Assembly (NCBI RefSeq): GCF_900129725.1
Contig: NZ_FQWQ01000005.1
Location: 124,001 to 188,000, forward strand
DNA from: Chryseolinea serpens
GTDB taxonomy: Bacteria; Bacteroidota; Bacteroidia; Cytophagales; Cyclobacteriaceae
DNA length: 64,000 bases
Direction: 5' to 3'
Shown piece by piece: positions 9,529-19,476 of this stretch. The notes below the pieces were generated by a model that saw only the letters and a program-made list of their open reading frames with translations, ran no database searches and was not told the DNA's origin. The first letter of the stretch is position 1, and the number at the start of each line of letters is the position of its first letter. The translations under genes were made by a program, and so were the position numbers.

Positions 9529-10230
9529 ATGACAAAACCTTCAGTTCCTTTCACCGTCATCTTCGAAGACAACCATTTATTGGTCGTCAACAAATCGCCC
9601 GGCATCCTCGTGCAGGGCGACGCCACAGGTGATGTGCCACTGGTGGAGTTGGGGAAGCAATACATCAAAGAAAAATATCACAAGCCGGGTGAGGTTTTCC
9701 TTGGAGTTGTGCACCGCCTGGATCGCCCCGTAAGCGGTGTGGTGGTGCTGGCGCGTACGTCCAAGGCGTTGGAGCGTATGAACGCCCTGTTTCGCGAAAA
9801 AGAAACCATGAAGACCTATTGGGCCATCGTTAGGTCAAAGCCTCCCCAACCGGAAGGTACACTCATCCACTGGCTTCAGAAAGACGAAAAGAAAAACAAG
9901 ACTACCGTATATAAAAAGGAAACCGGCAACGCCCTCCGTTCTGAGCTCAGCTACAAAGTTCTCGGTTCGGCCGAAGGGCATTGGCTGCTGCAAGTCAACC
10001 CTGTGACCGGACGCTCGCACCAGATCCGTGCCCAACTGGCCAGCATGGGCTGCCCCATCAAAGGCGATGTGAAGTATGGTGACGATACCGCCAACGAAGA
10101 CGGCAGCATCTACCTCCATGCGCGACGCCTGTCGTTCATTCACCCGGTGAAGAAAGAACCCATAACCCTGGAAGCGCCTGTTCCCGTTATGGGTATATGG
10201 AAATATTTTGTAAAATTTGATGAAACGTAG
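9529..10230 (+). CDS. RluA family pseudouridine synthase
   Basis: Isomerises uridine to pseudouridine in RNA. The 233 residues contain the RluA signature HRLDRPVSGVVVLARTS with catalytic Asp65. The conserved GRSHQIRAQLASMGCPIKGD block lies near residue 160. No S4 domain is present: the protein begins almost directly with the catalytic fold, so it is of the short RluA/RluC-core type. The target (rRNA or tRNA position) cannot be named. The next gene follows after 3 bases, so the two are probably cotranscribed. Confidence 0.93.
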   Translation: MTKPSVPFTVIFEDNHLLVVNKSPGILVQGDATGDVPLVELGKQYIKEKYHKPGEVFLGVVHRLDRPVSGVVVLARTSKALERMNALFREKETMKTYWAIVRSKPPQPEGTLIHWLQKDEKKNKTTVYKKETGNALRSELSYKVLGSAEGHWLLQVNPVTGRSHQIRAQLASMGCPIKGDVKYGDDTANEDGSIYLHARRLSFIHPVKKEPITLEAPVPVMGIWKYFVKFDET

Positions 10231-10233
10231 CCT

Positions 10234-10554
10234 ATGGAACAAGCCTCGTGGATGGAACGGTTGAAACAGCGCTGGAAGCTGGGCAGCGCTTTGCAAGTCG
10301 TGATGGTCCTCATAGTTTTTGCCTGCACCGGGTTCACGGTCCTGTTCATCAAGAAACCCATTCTGAATTTTCTGGCCGGCGATGAAGGTAACTCTACCCT
10401 GGCATCGGTGCTGTACTACATCTTTATTTTGCCTTTGTATAATGTAGTGCTGCTGGCCTATGGATTTTTATTCGGACAATTCAACTTCTTCTGGGAATTC
10501 GAGAAGCGGTCGTTCAATCGCATTTTCAATCGGAAAAAGAACAAGCCTTCGTGA
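10234..10554 (+). CDS. small membrane protein, DUF6787-like
   Basis: 106 residues. A short basic amphipathic N-terminus (MERLKQRWKLGS) is followed by two membrane helices (about residues 22-42 and 60-85). It ends in an Arg/Lys-rich cytoplasmic tail with FWEFEKRSFNRIF. It resembles the small Bacteroidota proteins grouped as DUF6787, sometimes mislabelled as diacylglyceryl transferase; this assignment is from memory. It is 3 bases behind the pseudouridine synthase and ends at a two-way terminator. The function is unknown. Confidence 0.75.
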   Translation: MEQASWMERLKQRWKLGSALQVVMVLIVFACTGFTVLFIKKPILNFLAGDEGNSTLASVLYYIFILPLYNVVLLAYGFLFGQFNFFWEFEKRSFNRIFNRKKNKPS

Positions 10555-10572
10555 CAAGAGACTTATAAAAGC

Positions 10573-10601
10573 AAAAAGCCCCGGTTAACCCAGGGCTTTT
10601 T
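10573..10601. terminator. bidirectional terminator between the DUF6787 gene and atpC
   Basis: The stem AAAAAGCCC / GGGCTTTTT (10573-10581 with 10593-10601) encloses the self-complementary GGTTAACC. There are A- and T-runs on both sides, so it can stop both convergent transcripts. Confidence 0.75.
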
Positions 10602-10623
10602 TATAAAGAAAAATTATCTCAGC

Positions 10624-10869
10624 TCAACCGATCACTCCGGTTGCCAAAAGGATCACTTTGTTTTTCAGCACTTCCACCACGCCACCGGTGACGGTAACAT
10701 GCTTGGCGCCTTCCTTGCCTTTGTATTCCACCACGCCTTCTTTCAGCAAGCTGATGAGGGGAGCGTGGTGATCGAGCACCTGGAACGATCCGTCGGCGCC
10801 GGGAAAGGTGGCCGAAGTTACGTCGCCTTCAAAAACCTTTTTTTCGGGGGTTAATATTTCAAGATGCAT
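10624..10869 (-). CDS. atpC: F1 ATP synthase epsilon subunit (short form)
   Basis: The rotor subunit of F1Fo ATP synthase that joins gamma to the c-ring. At 81 residues it has only the N-terminal beta-sandwich (LEILTPEKKVFEGDV...PGADGSFQVLDHHAPLIS). The C-terminal helical hairpin of the about 135-residue enterobacterial form, which inhibits ATP hydrolysis, is missing. Short epsilon is usual in Bacteroidota. It lies 63 bases behind atpD, separated by a strong hairpin. Confidence 0.94.
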   Translation of the reverse strand: MHLEILTPEKKVFEGDVTSATFPGADGSFQVLDHHAPLISLLKEGVVEYKGKEGAKHVTVTGGVVEVLKNKVILLATGVIG

Positions 10870-10892
10870 GTGTCGATATAAAATATGAAAAC

Positions 10893-10919
10893 AGGGTGGA
10901 GGCCTTAAACCTCCACCCT
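10893..10919 (-). promoter_or_regulatory. intercistronic hairpin between atpD and atpC
   Basis: A perfect 10-base GC-rich stem (10893-10902 with 10910-10919) and a 7-base loop. On the minus strand it is followed by the T-rich TGTTTTCATATTTT. It could act as a partial terminator or an mRNA stabiliser between atpD and atpC. It is not a canonical terminator because the T-run is interrupted. Confidence 0.55.
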
Positions 10920-10932
10920 TGTTTGTAATGAA

Positions 10933-12444
<1,512 letters not shown>

Positions 12445-12482
12445 TTATCTGGTTTTTGAAAATTAAGGTCTGAAATTGACCG

Positions 12483-12513
12483 CAAAAGTAGCCGTTTATG
12501 GATGAAGAACAAA
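12483..12513 (-). promoter_or_regulatory. atpD promoter, TTTG-N19-TACTTTTG
   Basis: On the minus strand TTTG (12513-12510), a 19-base spacer and TACTTTTG (12490-12483), followed by CGG. It fits the Bacteroidota housekeeping sigma consensus exactly and has the same spacing as the rplC and rpsH promoters in this window. Confidence 0.65.
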
Positions 12514-12545
12514 GGCTCAAATACGAATTATTGACAGTTGTTTGA

Positions 12546-12567
12546 GTGTGCGAATATCCGCGCACAC
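12546..12567. repeat. inverted repeat between sensor kinase and atpD
   Basis: A 7-base stem GTGTGCG / CGCACAC (12546-12552 with 12561-12567) and an 8-base loop. There is no T-tract on either strand, so it is not an evident terminator. It lies about 33 bases upstream of the atpD -33 box and could be an operator or a weak stop for the kinase gene. Confidence 0.45.
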
Positions 12568-12592
12568 ACACCAAAAAACCGTGATTTGGCCC

Positions 12593-13810
12593 TCAAGCCG
12601 CGTTCAGCACAATCCTGAAAGTTGTACCCAGGTTTTCTTCCGATGACTTCACGAAAATTTTGCCATCGTGATAGGTTTCAATGATCCGTTTGGCCAGTGT
12701 GAGGCCCAGCCCCCAGCCTCTCTTTTTGGTGGTGAACCCCGGCCGGAAAACCTGGTCGATCTTGGATCGGGGTATGCCCTTGCCGGTGTCCGAAATGTCG
12801 ATAAAGATCTTGCCCTCATTGCCCCGAAGCACCTTGATGGCGATCAGGCCACTGTTACCCATGGCATCTACCGCGTTCTTGGACAGGTTTTCGATCACCC
12901 ACTCGAAAAGCGGCGCATGCACATTGGCAAAGATGTTCTCCGACAGCGTGAACACCTCCATCCGCACCCGCGACGACACCCGCGGCCGGAGATAGTTGAC
13001 CACGTTGTTGATGAGGGACACAATGTTTTCTTTTTTCAGGGTTGGGATGGAGCCAATGCTGGAAAAACGCTCGGTCACGATCCTGAGCTTCTGAATGTCC
13101 TTCTCCAACTCCTCCACCGTGCCCTTGTGCTTCATGTCCGGGTCGTCGCGCAACACCTCCACCCAGGCCATCAACGACGACAGGGGCGTGCCCAACTGGT
13201 GGGCCGTTTCCTTGGCCAGCCCTACCCACACCCGGTTCTGCTCGGCAGCCTTAGAATAGTTGAAGGCCAGGTAGGCGATAAACCCAAAAATGGCAATGAC
13301 CGAAAGCTGTATGTAGGGGTAGGCGATCAGCTGTTTTAGCAAAAATGAATTTTTATAATAAATGAATTGCGTGCCAAAGACCTCGCCCGTTTGCGGATCG
13401 CGCAATGTCACCTTAATGGGCTCGTAGGTTTCGCGCATGATCTGCATTTCCTGTTTTAAAAAGGAATTCCTTTTTTTCTCCGACCAGGTGTCGTCCACGT
13501 CCACGTTGCGTGAGGAAAGCACTTTGTTGCTGTCGCTTACCTGGATAATGGGAATAGAGTTGTTTTGGAAGAGGATCTCCTGGGCGATGAAGTTCACGTC
13601 GCCGGTGCCTTCGTCGTTGGCGGTATATTCGATGGCTTTGGCGTAGAGCTGCACCTGCTGGCGCTCGCGATCTTTCAACTGGTCGACCAGGATGTTGGTG
13701 TAGTAGATCGAACTGATGCTGATCAGCACAGAAGCCACCAGCACCACCCACTTGATATTGGAGTTGTTCTGGTAGAAGTCCAGCGACGGAACCGTACTTT
13801 TTTTACTCAT
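12593..13810 (-). CDS. membrane sensor histidine kinase (orphan)
   Basis: A two-component sensor of 405 residues. One membrane helix is near residues 18-38, then a sensor region of about 130 residues, then a second helix near 168-185. The dimerisation helix carries His204 in KETAHQLGTPLSSLMAW. The ATPase has an N-box (ENLSKNAVDAMG), G1 (DTGKGIP), an F-box region (FRPGFTTKKRGWG) and G2 (GLGLTLAK). No response regulator gene is beside it, so its partner is unknown. It sits between the ABC exporter and atpDC, each with its own signals. Confidence 0.92.
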   Translation of the reverse strand: MSKKSTVPSLDFYQNNSNIKWVVLVASVLISISSIYYTNILVDQLKDRERQQVQLYAKAIEYTANDEGTGDVNFIAQEILFQNNSIPIIQVSDSNKVLSSRNVDVDDTWSEKKRNSFLKQEMQIMRETYEPIKVTLRDPQTGEVFGTQFIYYKNSFLLKQLIAYPYIQLSVIAIFGFIAYLAFNYSKAAEQNRVWVGLAKETAHQLGTPLSSLMAWVEVLRDDPDMKHKGTVEELEKDIQKLRIVTERFSSIGSIPTLKKENIVSLINNVVNYLRPRVSSRVRMEVFTLSENIFANVHAPLFEWVIENLSKNAVDAMGNSGLIAIKVLRGNEGKIFIDISDTGKGIPRSKIDQVFRPGFTTKKRGWGLGLTLAKRIIETYHDGKIFVKSSEENLGTTFRIVLNAA

Positions 13811-13827
13811 TGCGATTTGAAAGATAA

Positions 13828-13864
13828 ATAAAAAACCGGATGAGGCTTCACCCGGTTTTTTATT
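13828..13864 (-). terminator. terminator of the ABC exporter operon
   Basis: The stem AAAAACCGG / CCGGTTTTT (13831-13839 with 13852-13860) has a 12-base loop and T-runs on both strands. It ends the minus-strand ABC genes before the sensor kinase. Confidence 0.75.
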
Positions 13865-13888
13865 TAAATGTCGTTGCCCCTCGCTGTG

Positions 13889-15187
13889 CTATCCTTTCAT
13901 CATAAACCACTTGGCCATCACCTTATAGTTGATCTTGGTGCCGTGCATGAGGATGCCCACACGGTAGATCCGCCCGGCCACCCAAGTGGTGAGCATAAAT
14001 CCTAAGATCAGGGAAACCATAGAGAGCGCCAACTGCCAGCCGGGCACACCGAAAGCGATGCGTCCCATCATGGCAATGGGTGAAGTGAAGGGGATGATGG
14101 AAAGCCAGACGCTCACCGTGCTGTGCGGGTCGTTCATAATAAAGGTGAACAAACCAAAGTAGGAGATCAGCAGGGGAATGGTGATCGGGAACATGAATTG
14201 CTGTGCTTCGGCGGGACTATCGACCGCAGAACCCACGGCGGCAAATAAGGCACCGTACAATAAATATCCGCCCAGGAAATAAAACAGGAAGTTGAAGATC
14301 ACATACCCGAAAGGGATTTGGCTCATCATCTTGAGGATCTCTATTGGGGGAGCTTGCATGTCCGGATTGTTTTGCGCCATCTCCTGCATCATTTGCTGTT
14401 GTGGCATCTGCACGCCAAAATAGGCCAGCACCACTGACGAAAGCGTGGTGATGAGCACGATCCAGATGAGGAACTGCAGCAACCCTACCGACGCCAGCCC
14501 AATGATCTTGCCCATCATCAATTGAAATGGCCGCACCGACGACACGATCACTTCCACCACCTTGCTTGTTTTTTCCTCGATGATACCCTGCATGATCTGC
14601 GCACCGTAGATGAAGATGAACATATACATGAGAATGCCGGCGGCCACACCCACGCCGAGCAATACGTTGGAGTTGGATTTTTTCTCTTGCCCTGCATCGG
14701 CCACATTGAAATTTTCAATGGGCACGTCGGTCTTGAGACTGTCCAAAACTTTTTGATCGACGTTGAATTTCTTCATCTTCAACTCCCGGATCTGGTTTTC
14801 GAGCATGCCCTCCAGGTTGCCGATATCGTTGGGACTGGGGTTGATCTTGGTGTAGAGCGTCACACCGTCGGGGTGCGACAATTCGAAGTGGGGAATATAG
14901 AGCAGCCCATAATCGTCTGACGTTTGAAAGGCTTCCTTGGCGGATTTCACATCGGTCATCAATTTCTTGAAAACAAATTTCGATGTGTCGGGTACAAAGA
15001 GACCGCTTTCATCCACGTATTGGATAGTTTGTCTCGTTGCATTTTTCCGTTGCTGAATGGAGAAATACACCAACACCGCCATGATGGCCGGGAAGATCAA
15101 CGGCAACACGATGGTGGCAATGAGAAACGATTTTTTCTGAACGCGGTTCAGAAACTCACGCTGGATAATCAGAAATATCTTATTCAT
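13889..15187 (-). CDS. ABC-2 type transporter permease (NatB-like)
   Basis: 432 residues. One N-terminal membrane helix (about 22-43), a large extracytoplasmic domain (about 45-175) and a cluster of five or six helices in the second half, with IIEEKTSKVVEVIVSSVRP. This is the layout of Na+-efflux type NatB/YhaP permeases. Its ATG overlaps the end of the upstream ATPase gene by 8 bases, which fits translational coupling. Probably an exporter; the substrate is unknown. Confidence 0.92.
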   Translation of the reverse strand: MNKIFLIIQREFLNRVQKKSFLIATIVLPLIFPAIMAVLVYFSIQQRKNATRQTIQYVDESGLFVPDTSKFVFKKLMTDVKSAKEAFQTSDDYGLLYIPHFELSHPDGVTLYTKINPSPNDIGNLEGMLENQIRELKMKKFNVDQKVLDSLKTDVPIENFNVADAGQEKKSNSNVLLGVGVAAGILMYMFIFIYGAQIMQGIIEEKTSKVVEVIVSSVRPFQLMMGKIIGLASVGLLQFLIWIVLITTLSSVVLAYFGVQMPQQQMMQEMAQNNPDMQAPPIEILKMMSQIPFGYVIFNFLFYFLGGYLLYGALFAAVGSAVDSPAEAQQFMFPITIPLLISYFGLFTFIMNDPHSTVSVWLSIIPFTSPIAMMGRIAFGVPGWQLALSMVSLILGFMLTTWVAGRIYRVGILMHGTKINYKVMAKWFMMKG

Positions 15188-16097
15188 CGCTGCCTCCTTT
15201 CACCAGGGTAATGAAGATCTCGCTCATAGTCGGTATTTTTTCAATAAAGCTGTGCACTTCGGTAACATTGGTCAGATCGCGGATCAGTTGATTGGGGGAT
15301 GTGATATGTTGGGATCGCACGATCGAGCGGAAGAACGTGTCTTCTATATTTTTCTGTTCAACCAATTCATATCCGTCGCTGGTCAGGTTGAAGGTGCCCT
15401 TGTGCTCCACCACAAACGTGTTGGTGCGATAGGTGTCCTTCACTTGCTTCTTGGAGCCTTCCAGGATCTTTTTGGATTTGTTGATGAGTGCGATGTGATC
15501 GCAAAGATCTTCCACGGTTTCCATGCGGTGGGTGGAGAAAATGACGGTGCAGCCTTTTGCTTTCAGCTCCAGGATCTCCTGGGTGATCAGCTGGGCATTC
15601 ACAGGATCGAAGCCGGAGAAAGGTTCATCCAAAATAATAAGCCTGGGTTCGTGCATCACGGTGCTGATGAACTGCACTTTTTGTGCCATGCCCTTGCTGA
15701 GGTCCTCCACCTTCTTATTCCACCAATCGGTGATCTCGAATTTCCGCATCCAGGCTTTGCTTTTTTCGGAAGCATCCTTGCGCGATAATCCTTTGAGTTG
15801 TGCGAGGTATACCAGTTGCTCGCCCACTTTCAGTTTCTTGTACAACCCGCGCTCCTCCGGCAAGTAGCCAATGGTGCCGATGTGTTTGGGTTGCAGGGGT
15901 TCTCCGAAAATGGAGATCTCGCCACTGTCGGCGTTGATGATCTGGTTGATGATGCGGATGAGGGTGGTCTTCCCGGCGCCATTGGGTCCCAGCAAACCAA
16001 AGATGGTTTGTTGGGGAATGGTCAGGCTTACCTGGTCCAGGGCTACGTGATTGGTGTAGCGCTTGGTCACGTGTTGAGCGATTAATGCGGCCTCCAC
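15180..16097 (-). CDS. ABC transporter ATP-binding protein (NatA-like)
   Basis: 305 residues with Walker A GPNGAGKTTLI near residue 37, signature motif LSKGMAQKVQ (a slight variant of LSGGQ), Walker B LIILDEPFSGFDP and H-loop STHRME. The C-terminal 80 residues form a DUF4162-like domain, common in this family. It starts with GTG; no upstream ATG is in frame. It pairs with the overlapping permease gene. Confidence 0.94.
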   Translation of the reverse strand: MEAALIAQHVTKRYTNHVALDQVSLTIPQQTIFGLLGPNGAGKTTLIRIINQIINADSGEISIFGEPLQPKHIGTIGYLPEERGLYKKLKVGEQLVYLAQLKGLSRKDASEKSKAWMRKFEITDWWNKKVEDLSKGMAQKVQFISTVMHEPRLIILDEPFSGFDPVNAQLITQEILELKAKGCTVIFSTHRMETVEDLCDHIALINKSKKILEGSKKQVKDTYRTNTFVVEHKGTFNLTSDGYELVEQKNIEDTFFRSIVRSQHITSPNQLIRDLTNVTEVHSFIEKIPTMSEIFITLVKGGSDE

Positions 16098-16173
16098 TGT
16101 CGTTGTTAGGTTTTTTGGAATTAGTATCCGATTGACACTGGAAATTACAGAATTAATGTATTCTCTTTAACCA

Positions 16174-16181
16174 TAGATTTG
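16174..16181 (+). promoter_or_regulatory. -7 box TAGATTTG before the Crp/Fnr gene
   Basis: An exact TAnnTTTG match 41 bases before the ATG at 16223. The -33 element is not clear. Confidence 0.4.
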
Positions 16182-16222
16182 GCCTTGCCGGTTTTTCTAT
16201 ATTAAGAAGAAATAGGAACAAC

Positions 16223-16795
16223 ATGTTTCATGCGCTGCATAAAATGCTTTCGGCCATTCGCCCGGTCACCCAGGAGGAGTGGCTCATCTTCACGTCATGC
16301 CTCACGGAAAAAAACTTCCCGGCCAAAACCGTGTGCCTGCCTGCCGGGCAGATTTGCCGGGGATTGTATTTTATTGAACAAGGCGCCGTCCGCTCCTATG
16401 CGCTGAAGGATGGCCACGAGATCTGCAACCACTTCTACTTCGAGAATGAGTTTGCCAGCGATTTTGAAAGCCTCACGCTGCAGCAACCGTCAAAGCATAC
16501 CTTGGAAACATTGGAAGAGACGCGCATCGTGTATGGCGATCGTGAAAAGATGTTGGCATTGTATCAACGCGCACCCGTGTTTGAATCTATCGGAAGGGCT
16601 ATCGTGGAACAAATGATGATCCGCCAAAATGCGTATGCAGGGTTGTTCACGCTATACTCGCCTACGGAGCGCTACCAGTTTGTTGTGGAGCATCATCCCG
16701 AATTGGTGCGCCGGGTGCCCTTACAATACCTGGCGACCTATCTCGGCGTGGCGCGGGAGACATTGAGCAGGATCCGGGCCCGTATTTCAGGCTAG
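16223..16795 (+). CDS. Crp/Fnr family transcriptional regulator
   Basis: 190 residues. A cyclic-nucleotide-binding-like beta-roll covers about residues 20-120 (PAGQICRGLYFIEQGAVRSY). The C-terminal helix-turn-helix contains VPLQYLATYLGVARETLSRI. The cAMP-contact Arg-Ser pair of true CRP is not evident, and there are no clustered cysteines for an Fnr-type cluster, so the effector is unknown. This short type is numerous in Cytophagales. The NTF2-like gene follows 76 bases later and may be cotranscribed. Confidence 0.9.
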   Translation: MFHALHKMLSAIRPVTQEEWLIFTSCLTEKNFPAKTVCLPAGQICRGLYFIEQGAVRSYALKDGHEICNHFYFENEFASDFESLTLQQPSKHTLETLEETRIVYGDREKMLALYQRAPVFESIGRAIVEQMMIRQNAYAGLFTLYSPTERYQFVVEHHPELVRRVPLQYLATYLGVARETLSRIRARISG

Positions 16796-16871
16796 AGATC
16801 ACGCGATTTTGCTTTTGTGACGATCGTCAAATGATGGCAGCACCGTGCCGGTTTCCTTTGTATAAAAAAAT

Positions 16872-17240
16872 ATGGAAACCACGATTAGCACCCTTGTTGA
16901 AAACTACGTCTCAGCCCTCGCCCAACGATCCGTTGAAACGATCGACTCTCTTCTCCATCCGGAGTTTAAAGTGATCGTAAACAAAAGCGTACCCCATCAA
17001 TTGTCCGCCTTTCTTTCCAAGACAAACTACCTCGACATGATCCGAAGCGGCAAGGCGGGGGGCGATGATTACCAGATCGAAGACTTATCCCTGCACGTGA
17101 TGGGCCCCACGGCCATGGCACAATACACCCTGCGTGGCCGCCAAACGATCATGCACGTGTTTCTTCAATTGATACAGGAAGGCGAGGATTGGAGGATCGT
17201 GAGCAACATGCCCTACGTGACGGCGTGTGCACATGCTTAA
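16872..17240 (+). CDS. NTF2-like/SnoaL-fold protein
   Basis: 122 residues with the cone-shaped alpha/beta fold pattern: an N-terminal helix (LVENYVSALAQRSVETIDSLLHP), a middle segment with the active-site-like pocket and C-terminal strands (HVFLQLIQEGEDWRIVSN). Such proteins are small enzymes or ligand binders; no function can be given. There is no signal peptide. It is convergent with the gene at 17282. Confidence 0.75.
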   Translation: METTISTLVENYVSALAQRSVETIDSLLHPEFKVIVNKSVPHQLSAFLSKTNYLDMIRSGKAGGDDYQIEDLSLHVMGPTAMAQYTLRGRQTIMHVFLQLIQEGEDWRIVSNMPYVTACAHA

Positions 17241-17281
17241 AATACAGAATGAAGTGTTTGCTGGGAAGGAGCGGCGACCGG

Positions 17282-18187
17282 TCAGTGCGCGGGCGCTTCT
17301 TGAAAAGTGATGTTGCCCATGGAGACATCCAGATCGAACGAGAGTGAGTTCTTGGCGTCTTTTGAATAGGCGGCGTTGGCATACAAGTTCTCGCCAATCT
17401 TTTTCAAATCGCCCGGGAGCTTTACGCTACAGAGCCAGGAGTCTTTGATCTTCACCACCACCGGCGTGAGGTGGTCGCTGGGAAGAACGATGAGCAGATT
17501 GCCGGCACCCACGGTGCCTTTTACCTTGTTGCTGACAAGCGGTTTGTTGCTGAAATCCAAAGTCATGTTACCGAAGCCTACGTCGGCCATCACAAAGCGC
17601 GTACGCGACAGGTTGATGTTCTTTACGTTGATCGAACCCAGGTCCACCTTCACAAAGAAAGTATCCATGTCGATCTGGTTTTCGAGGGCCGAGTTATAGT
17701 TCACGTTAACGTCGGCGCTACCGGTATTGATTTTCAGCTTTTTGATGGCCAGGCCGGAGAGGTCAACGTTGGCGTTACCCACACCATAGTTGAGTTCCAG
17801 GAAATAGGGCTTGGCGTCGGTGAGGTACATTTTCCAGATCTTGTCGTTGACGGGAGCATCAGAAGCGCCAAAAAAACGGGCTGAGATGGTCTGGCTGAGG
17901 CCTTCGGTCTGTACTTCTTCGAGATTGAGGAGGACTTCGCAGGTTTTGCCCTTTATTTCCTTCCGGAAGTTGTGAGCATAGGTCTGTTCGGTCTGATTGC
18001 TGAAAACGTTGAGAATTTCGGGGTTATGGGAGGGTTTGATATAGCAATTGCCACTATTGGCTTTCAAGGAAAGCCTGATATTTTCGCACGATTGGGAGTC
18101 TTCCACCGTGAACTGCTTCTTAATCTGACCCACTGTCACCCCCACAAGTGCAATTCCGCAACATGTTAACCAAATCTTTCTGTGCAT
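17282..18187 (-). CDS. exported beta-rich protein, toast-rack/DUF4097-like
   Basis: 301 residues. The N-terminal hydrophobic segment (IWLTCCGIALVGVTVGQ) looks like a signal peptide. The rest has repeated short strands with Asn/Asp turns (GVGNANVDLSGLAIKKLKI, VDLGSINVKNINL, VGFGNMTLDF, VGAGNLLIVLP), a ladder typical of right-handed beta-helix or toast-rack domains. It probably acts in the cell envelope. The exact family is not certain and no partner gene is adjacent. Confidence 0.6.
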   Translation of the reverse strand: MHRKIWLTCCGIALVGVTVGQIKKQFTVEDSQSCENIRLSLKANSGNCYIKPSHNPEILNVFSNQTEQTYAHNFRKEIKGKTCEVLLNLEEVQTEGLSQTISARFFGASDAPVNDKIWKMYLTDAKPYFLELNYGVGNANVDLSGLAIKKLKINTGSADVNVNYNSALENQIDMDTFFVKVDLGSINVKNINLSRTRFVMADVGFGNMTLDFSNKPLVSNKVKGTVGAGNLLIVLPSDHLTPVVVKIKDSWLCSVKLPGDLKKIGENLYANAAYSKDAKNSLSFDLDVSMGNITFQEAPAH

Positions 18188-18250
18188 GAACTGTATTTAC
18201 GGCCTAACCCTCTGCGGGTTACGGCGTGTAAGTTTATAGTTGAAATAGTA

Positions 18251-18285
18251 TAAAAAAACCCCGTCTAAGATTAGTTAAACGGGGT
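18251..18285 (-). terminator. Rho-independent terminator of grpE-dnaJ
   Basis: The stem ACCCCGT / ACGGGGT (18258-18264 with 18279-18285) has a 14-base loop. On the minus strand it is followed by TTTTTTTA. It lies 26 bases behind the dnaJ stop. Confidence 0.75.
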
Positions 18286-18310
18286 CTGTTAAGAAGAGGT
18301 TGTGTCTATA

Positions 18311-19441
18311 TTAATTGAAAAACTCTTTCATTCGCTCAAAAAAGCCCTTTTCGTTCGCATCGGGTTGTGGTTCGAAGTTGTGTGAGGTTCTTAAACTCTC
18401 CAATTTGGCCCTTTCTTCTGATGTCAGCTTTTTGGGCGTCCATACATTCACATAGATCAGCTGGTCGCCAGTTTCATAGCCATTCACGTCCTTTAGGCCT
18501 TTTCCGCGCAAACGGAGGATCTTTCCGCTCTGGGTTCCGGGTTCGATTTTGATCTTTACCTTACCACTAACCGACGGCACTTCGATGCTGGTGCCGATGG
18601 CGGCGTCAATAAAACTGATATAGAGGTCGTACACCAGGTTGTTGCCATCGCGTTTCAGCGCTTTGTCTTCCTGTTCTTCGATCAGAATGAGCAAGTCGCC
18701 CGCCACGCCGCCCCCAGGGGCTTCGTTGCCTTTGCCCGACATGGAGAGTTGCATGCCGTCGGCCACGCCGGCGGGTATTTTCACGCTGAGGATCTCTTCT
18801 TTGGAAACCAGACCGGAGCTGTCCACGCCGGCAGGTCTTTTTTCGATCACTTGTCCTGAGCCATCGCAGGTGGGGCAGGTGCTGGCCGATACCATCTGGC
18901 CCAGCATCGTGTTCACCACCTTGCGCACCTGGCCAGAGCCCTGGCAGGTGGTACAGGTCTTGAAGGTGACGCCTTCTGCACGGATCAGGCGATTCACTTT
19001 GATCTTCTTCTCTACACCATGGGCCACTTCCTCCAGGGTGAGCTTCAGTTTGATGCGCAGGTTTGAACCCTTGCGCTGGCGTCGTCCGCCGCCGCGGCTG
19101 GAGCCGCCAAAGAAACTTTCAAAAGGACTTCCTCCGCCACCGCCACCAAAGATGTCGCCAAACTGGCTGAAGATGTCTTCCATGTTCATCTCGTGACCTC
19201 CAAAGCCACCGTTGCCAGGACGGGCGTGGCCAAAGCGGTCGTATTTCGCGCGCTTGTCGGCATCGCTCAACACCTCGTAGGCCTCGGCGGCTTCCTTGAA
19301 TTGTTCCTCCGCCTCCTTGTTATCCGGATTTTTATCCGGGTGGAATTGGATAGCCACCTTGCGATAGGCCTTCTTGATCTCCTCGGCACTGGCAGTTTTG
19401 CTGACCCCCAGAATTTCGTAATAGTCTCTTTTCGTTGACAT
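18311..19441 (-). CDS. dnaJ: DnaJ co-chaperone with a reduced zinc domain
   Basis: The J-protein that delivers substrates to DnaK and triggers its ATPase. 376 residues: J domain with HPD at residues 34-36, Gly/Phe region (about 75-120) and two C-terminal beta domains. The zinc domain is unusual. Only two CxxCxGxG motifs remain, at residues 163-170 (CTTCQGSG) and 189-196 (CPTCDGSG). By position they are motifs 2 and 3, which form zinc centre II. Motifs 1 and 4 (centre I) are replaced by cysteine-free sequence. It is cotranscribed with grpE, 35 bases downstream of it. Confidence 0.97.
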   Translation of the reverse strand: MSTKRDYYEILGVSKTASAEEIKKAYRKVAIQFHPDKNPDNKEAEEQFKEAAEAYEVLSDADKRAKYDRFGHARPGNGGFGGHEMNMEDIFSQFGDIFGGGGGGSPFESFFGGSSRGGGRRQRKGSNLRIKLKLTLEEVAHGVEKKIKVNRLIRAEGVTFKTCTTCQGSGQVRKVVNTMLGQMVSASTCPTCDGSGQVIEKRPAGVDSSGLVSKEEILSVKIPAGVADGMQLSMSGKGNEAPGGGVAGDLLILIEEQEDKALKRDGNNLVYDLYISFIDAAIGTSIEVPSVSGKVKIKIEPGTQSGKILRLRGKGLKDVNGYETGDQLIYVNVWTPKKLTSEERAKLESLRTSHNFEPQPDANEKGFFERMKEFFN

Positions 19442-19476
19442 GTAGTTAAATATTGAAGTGGATCGCCGGTTGGGAA

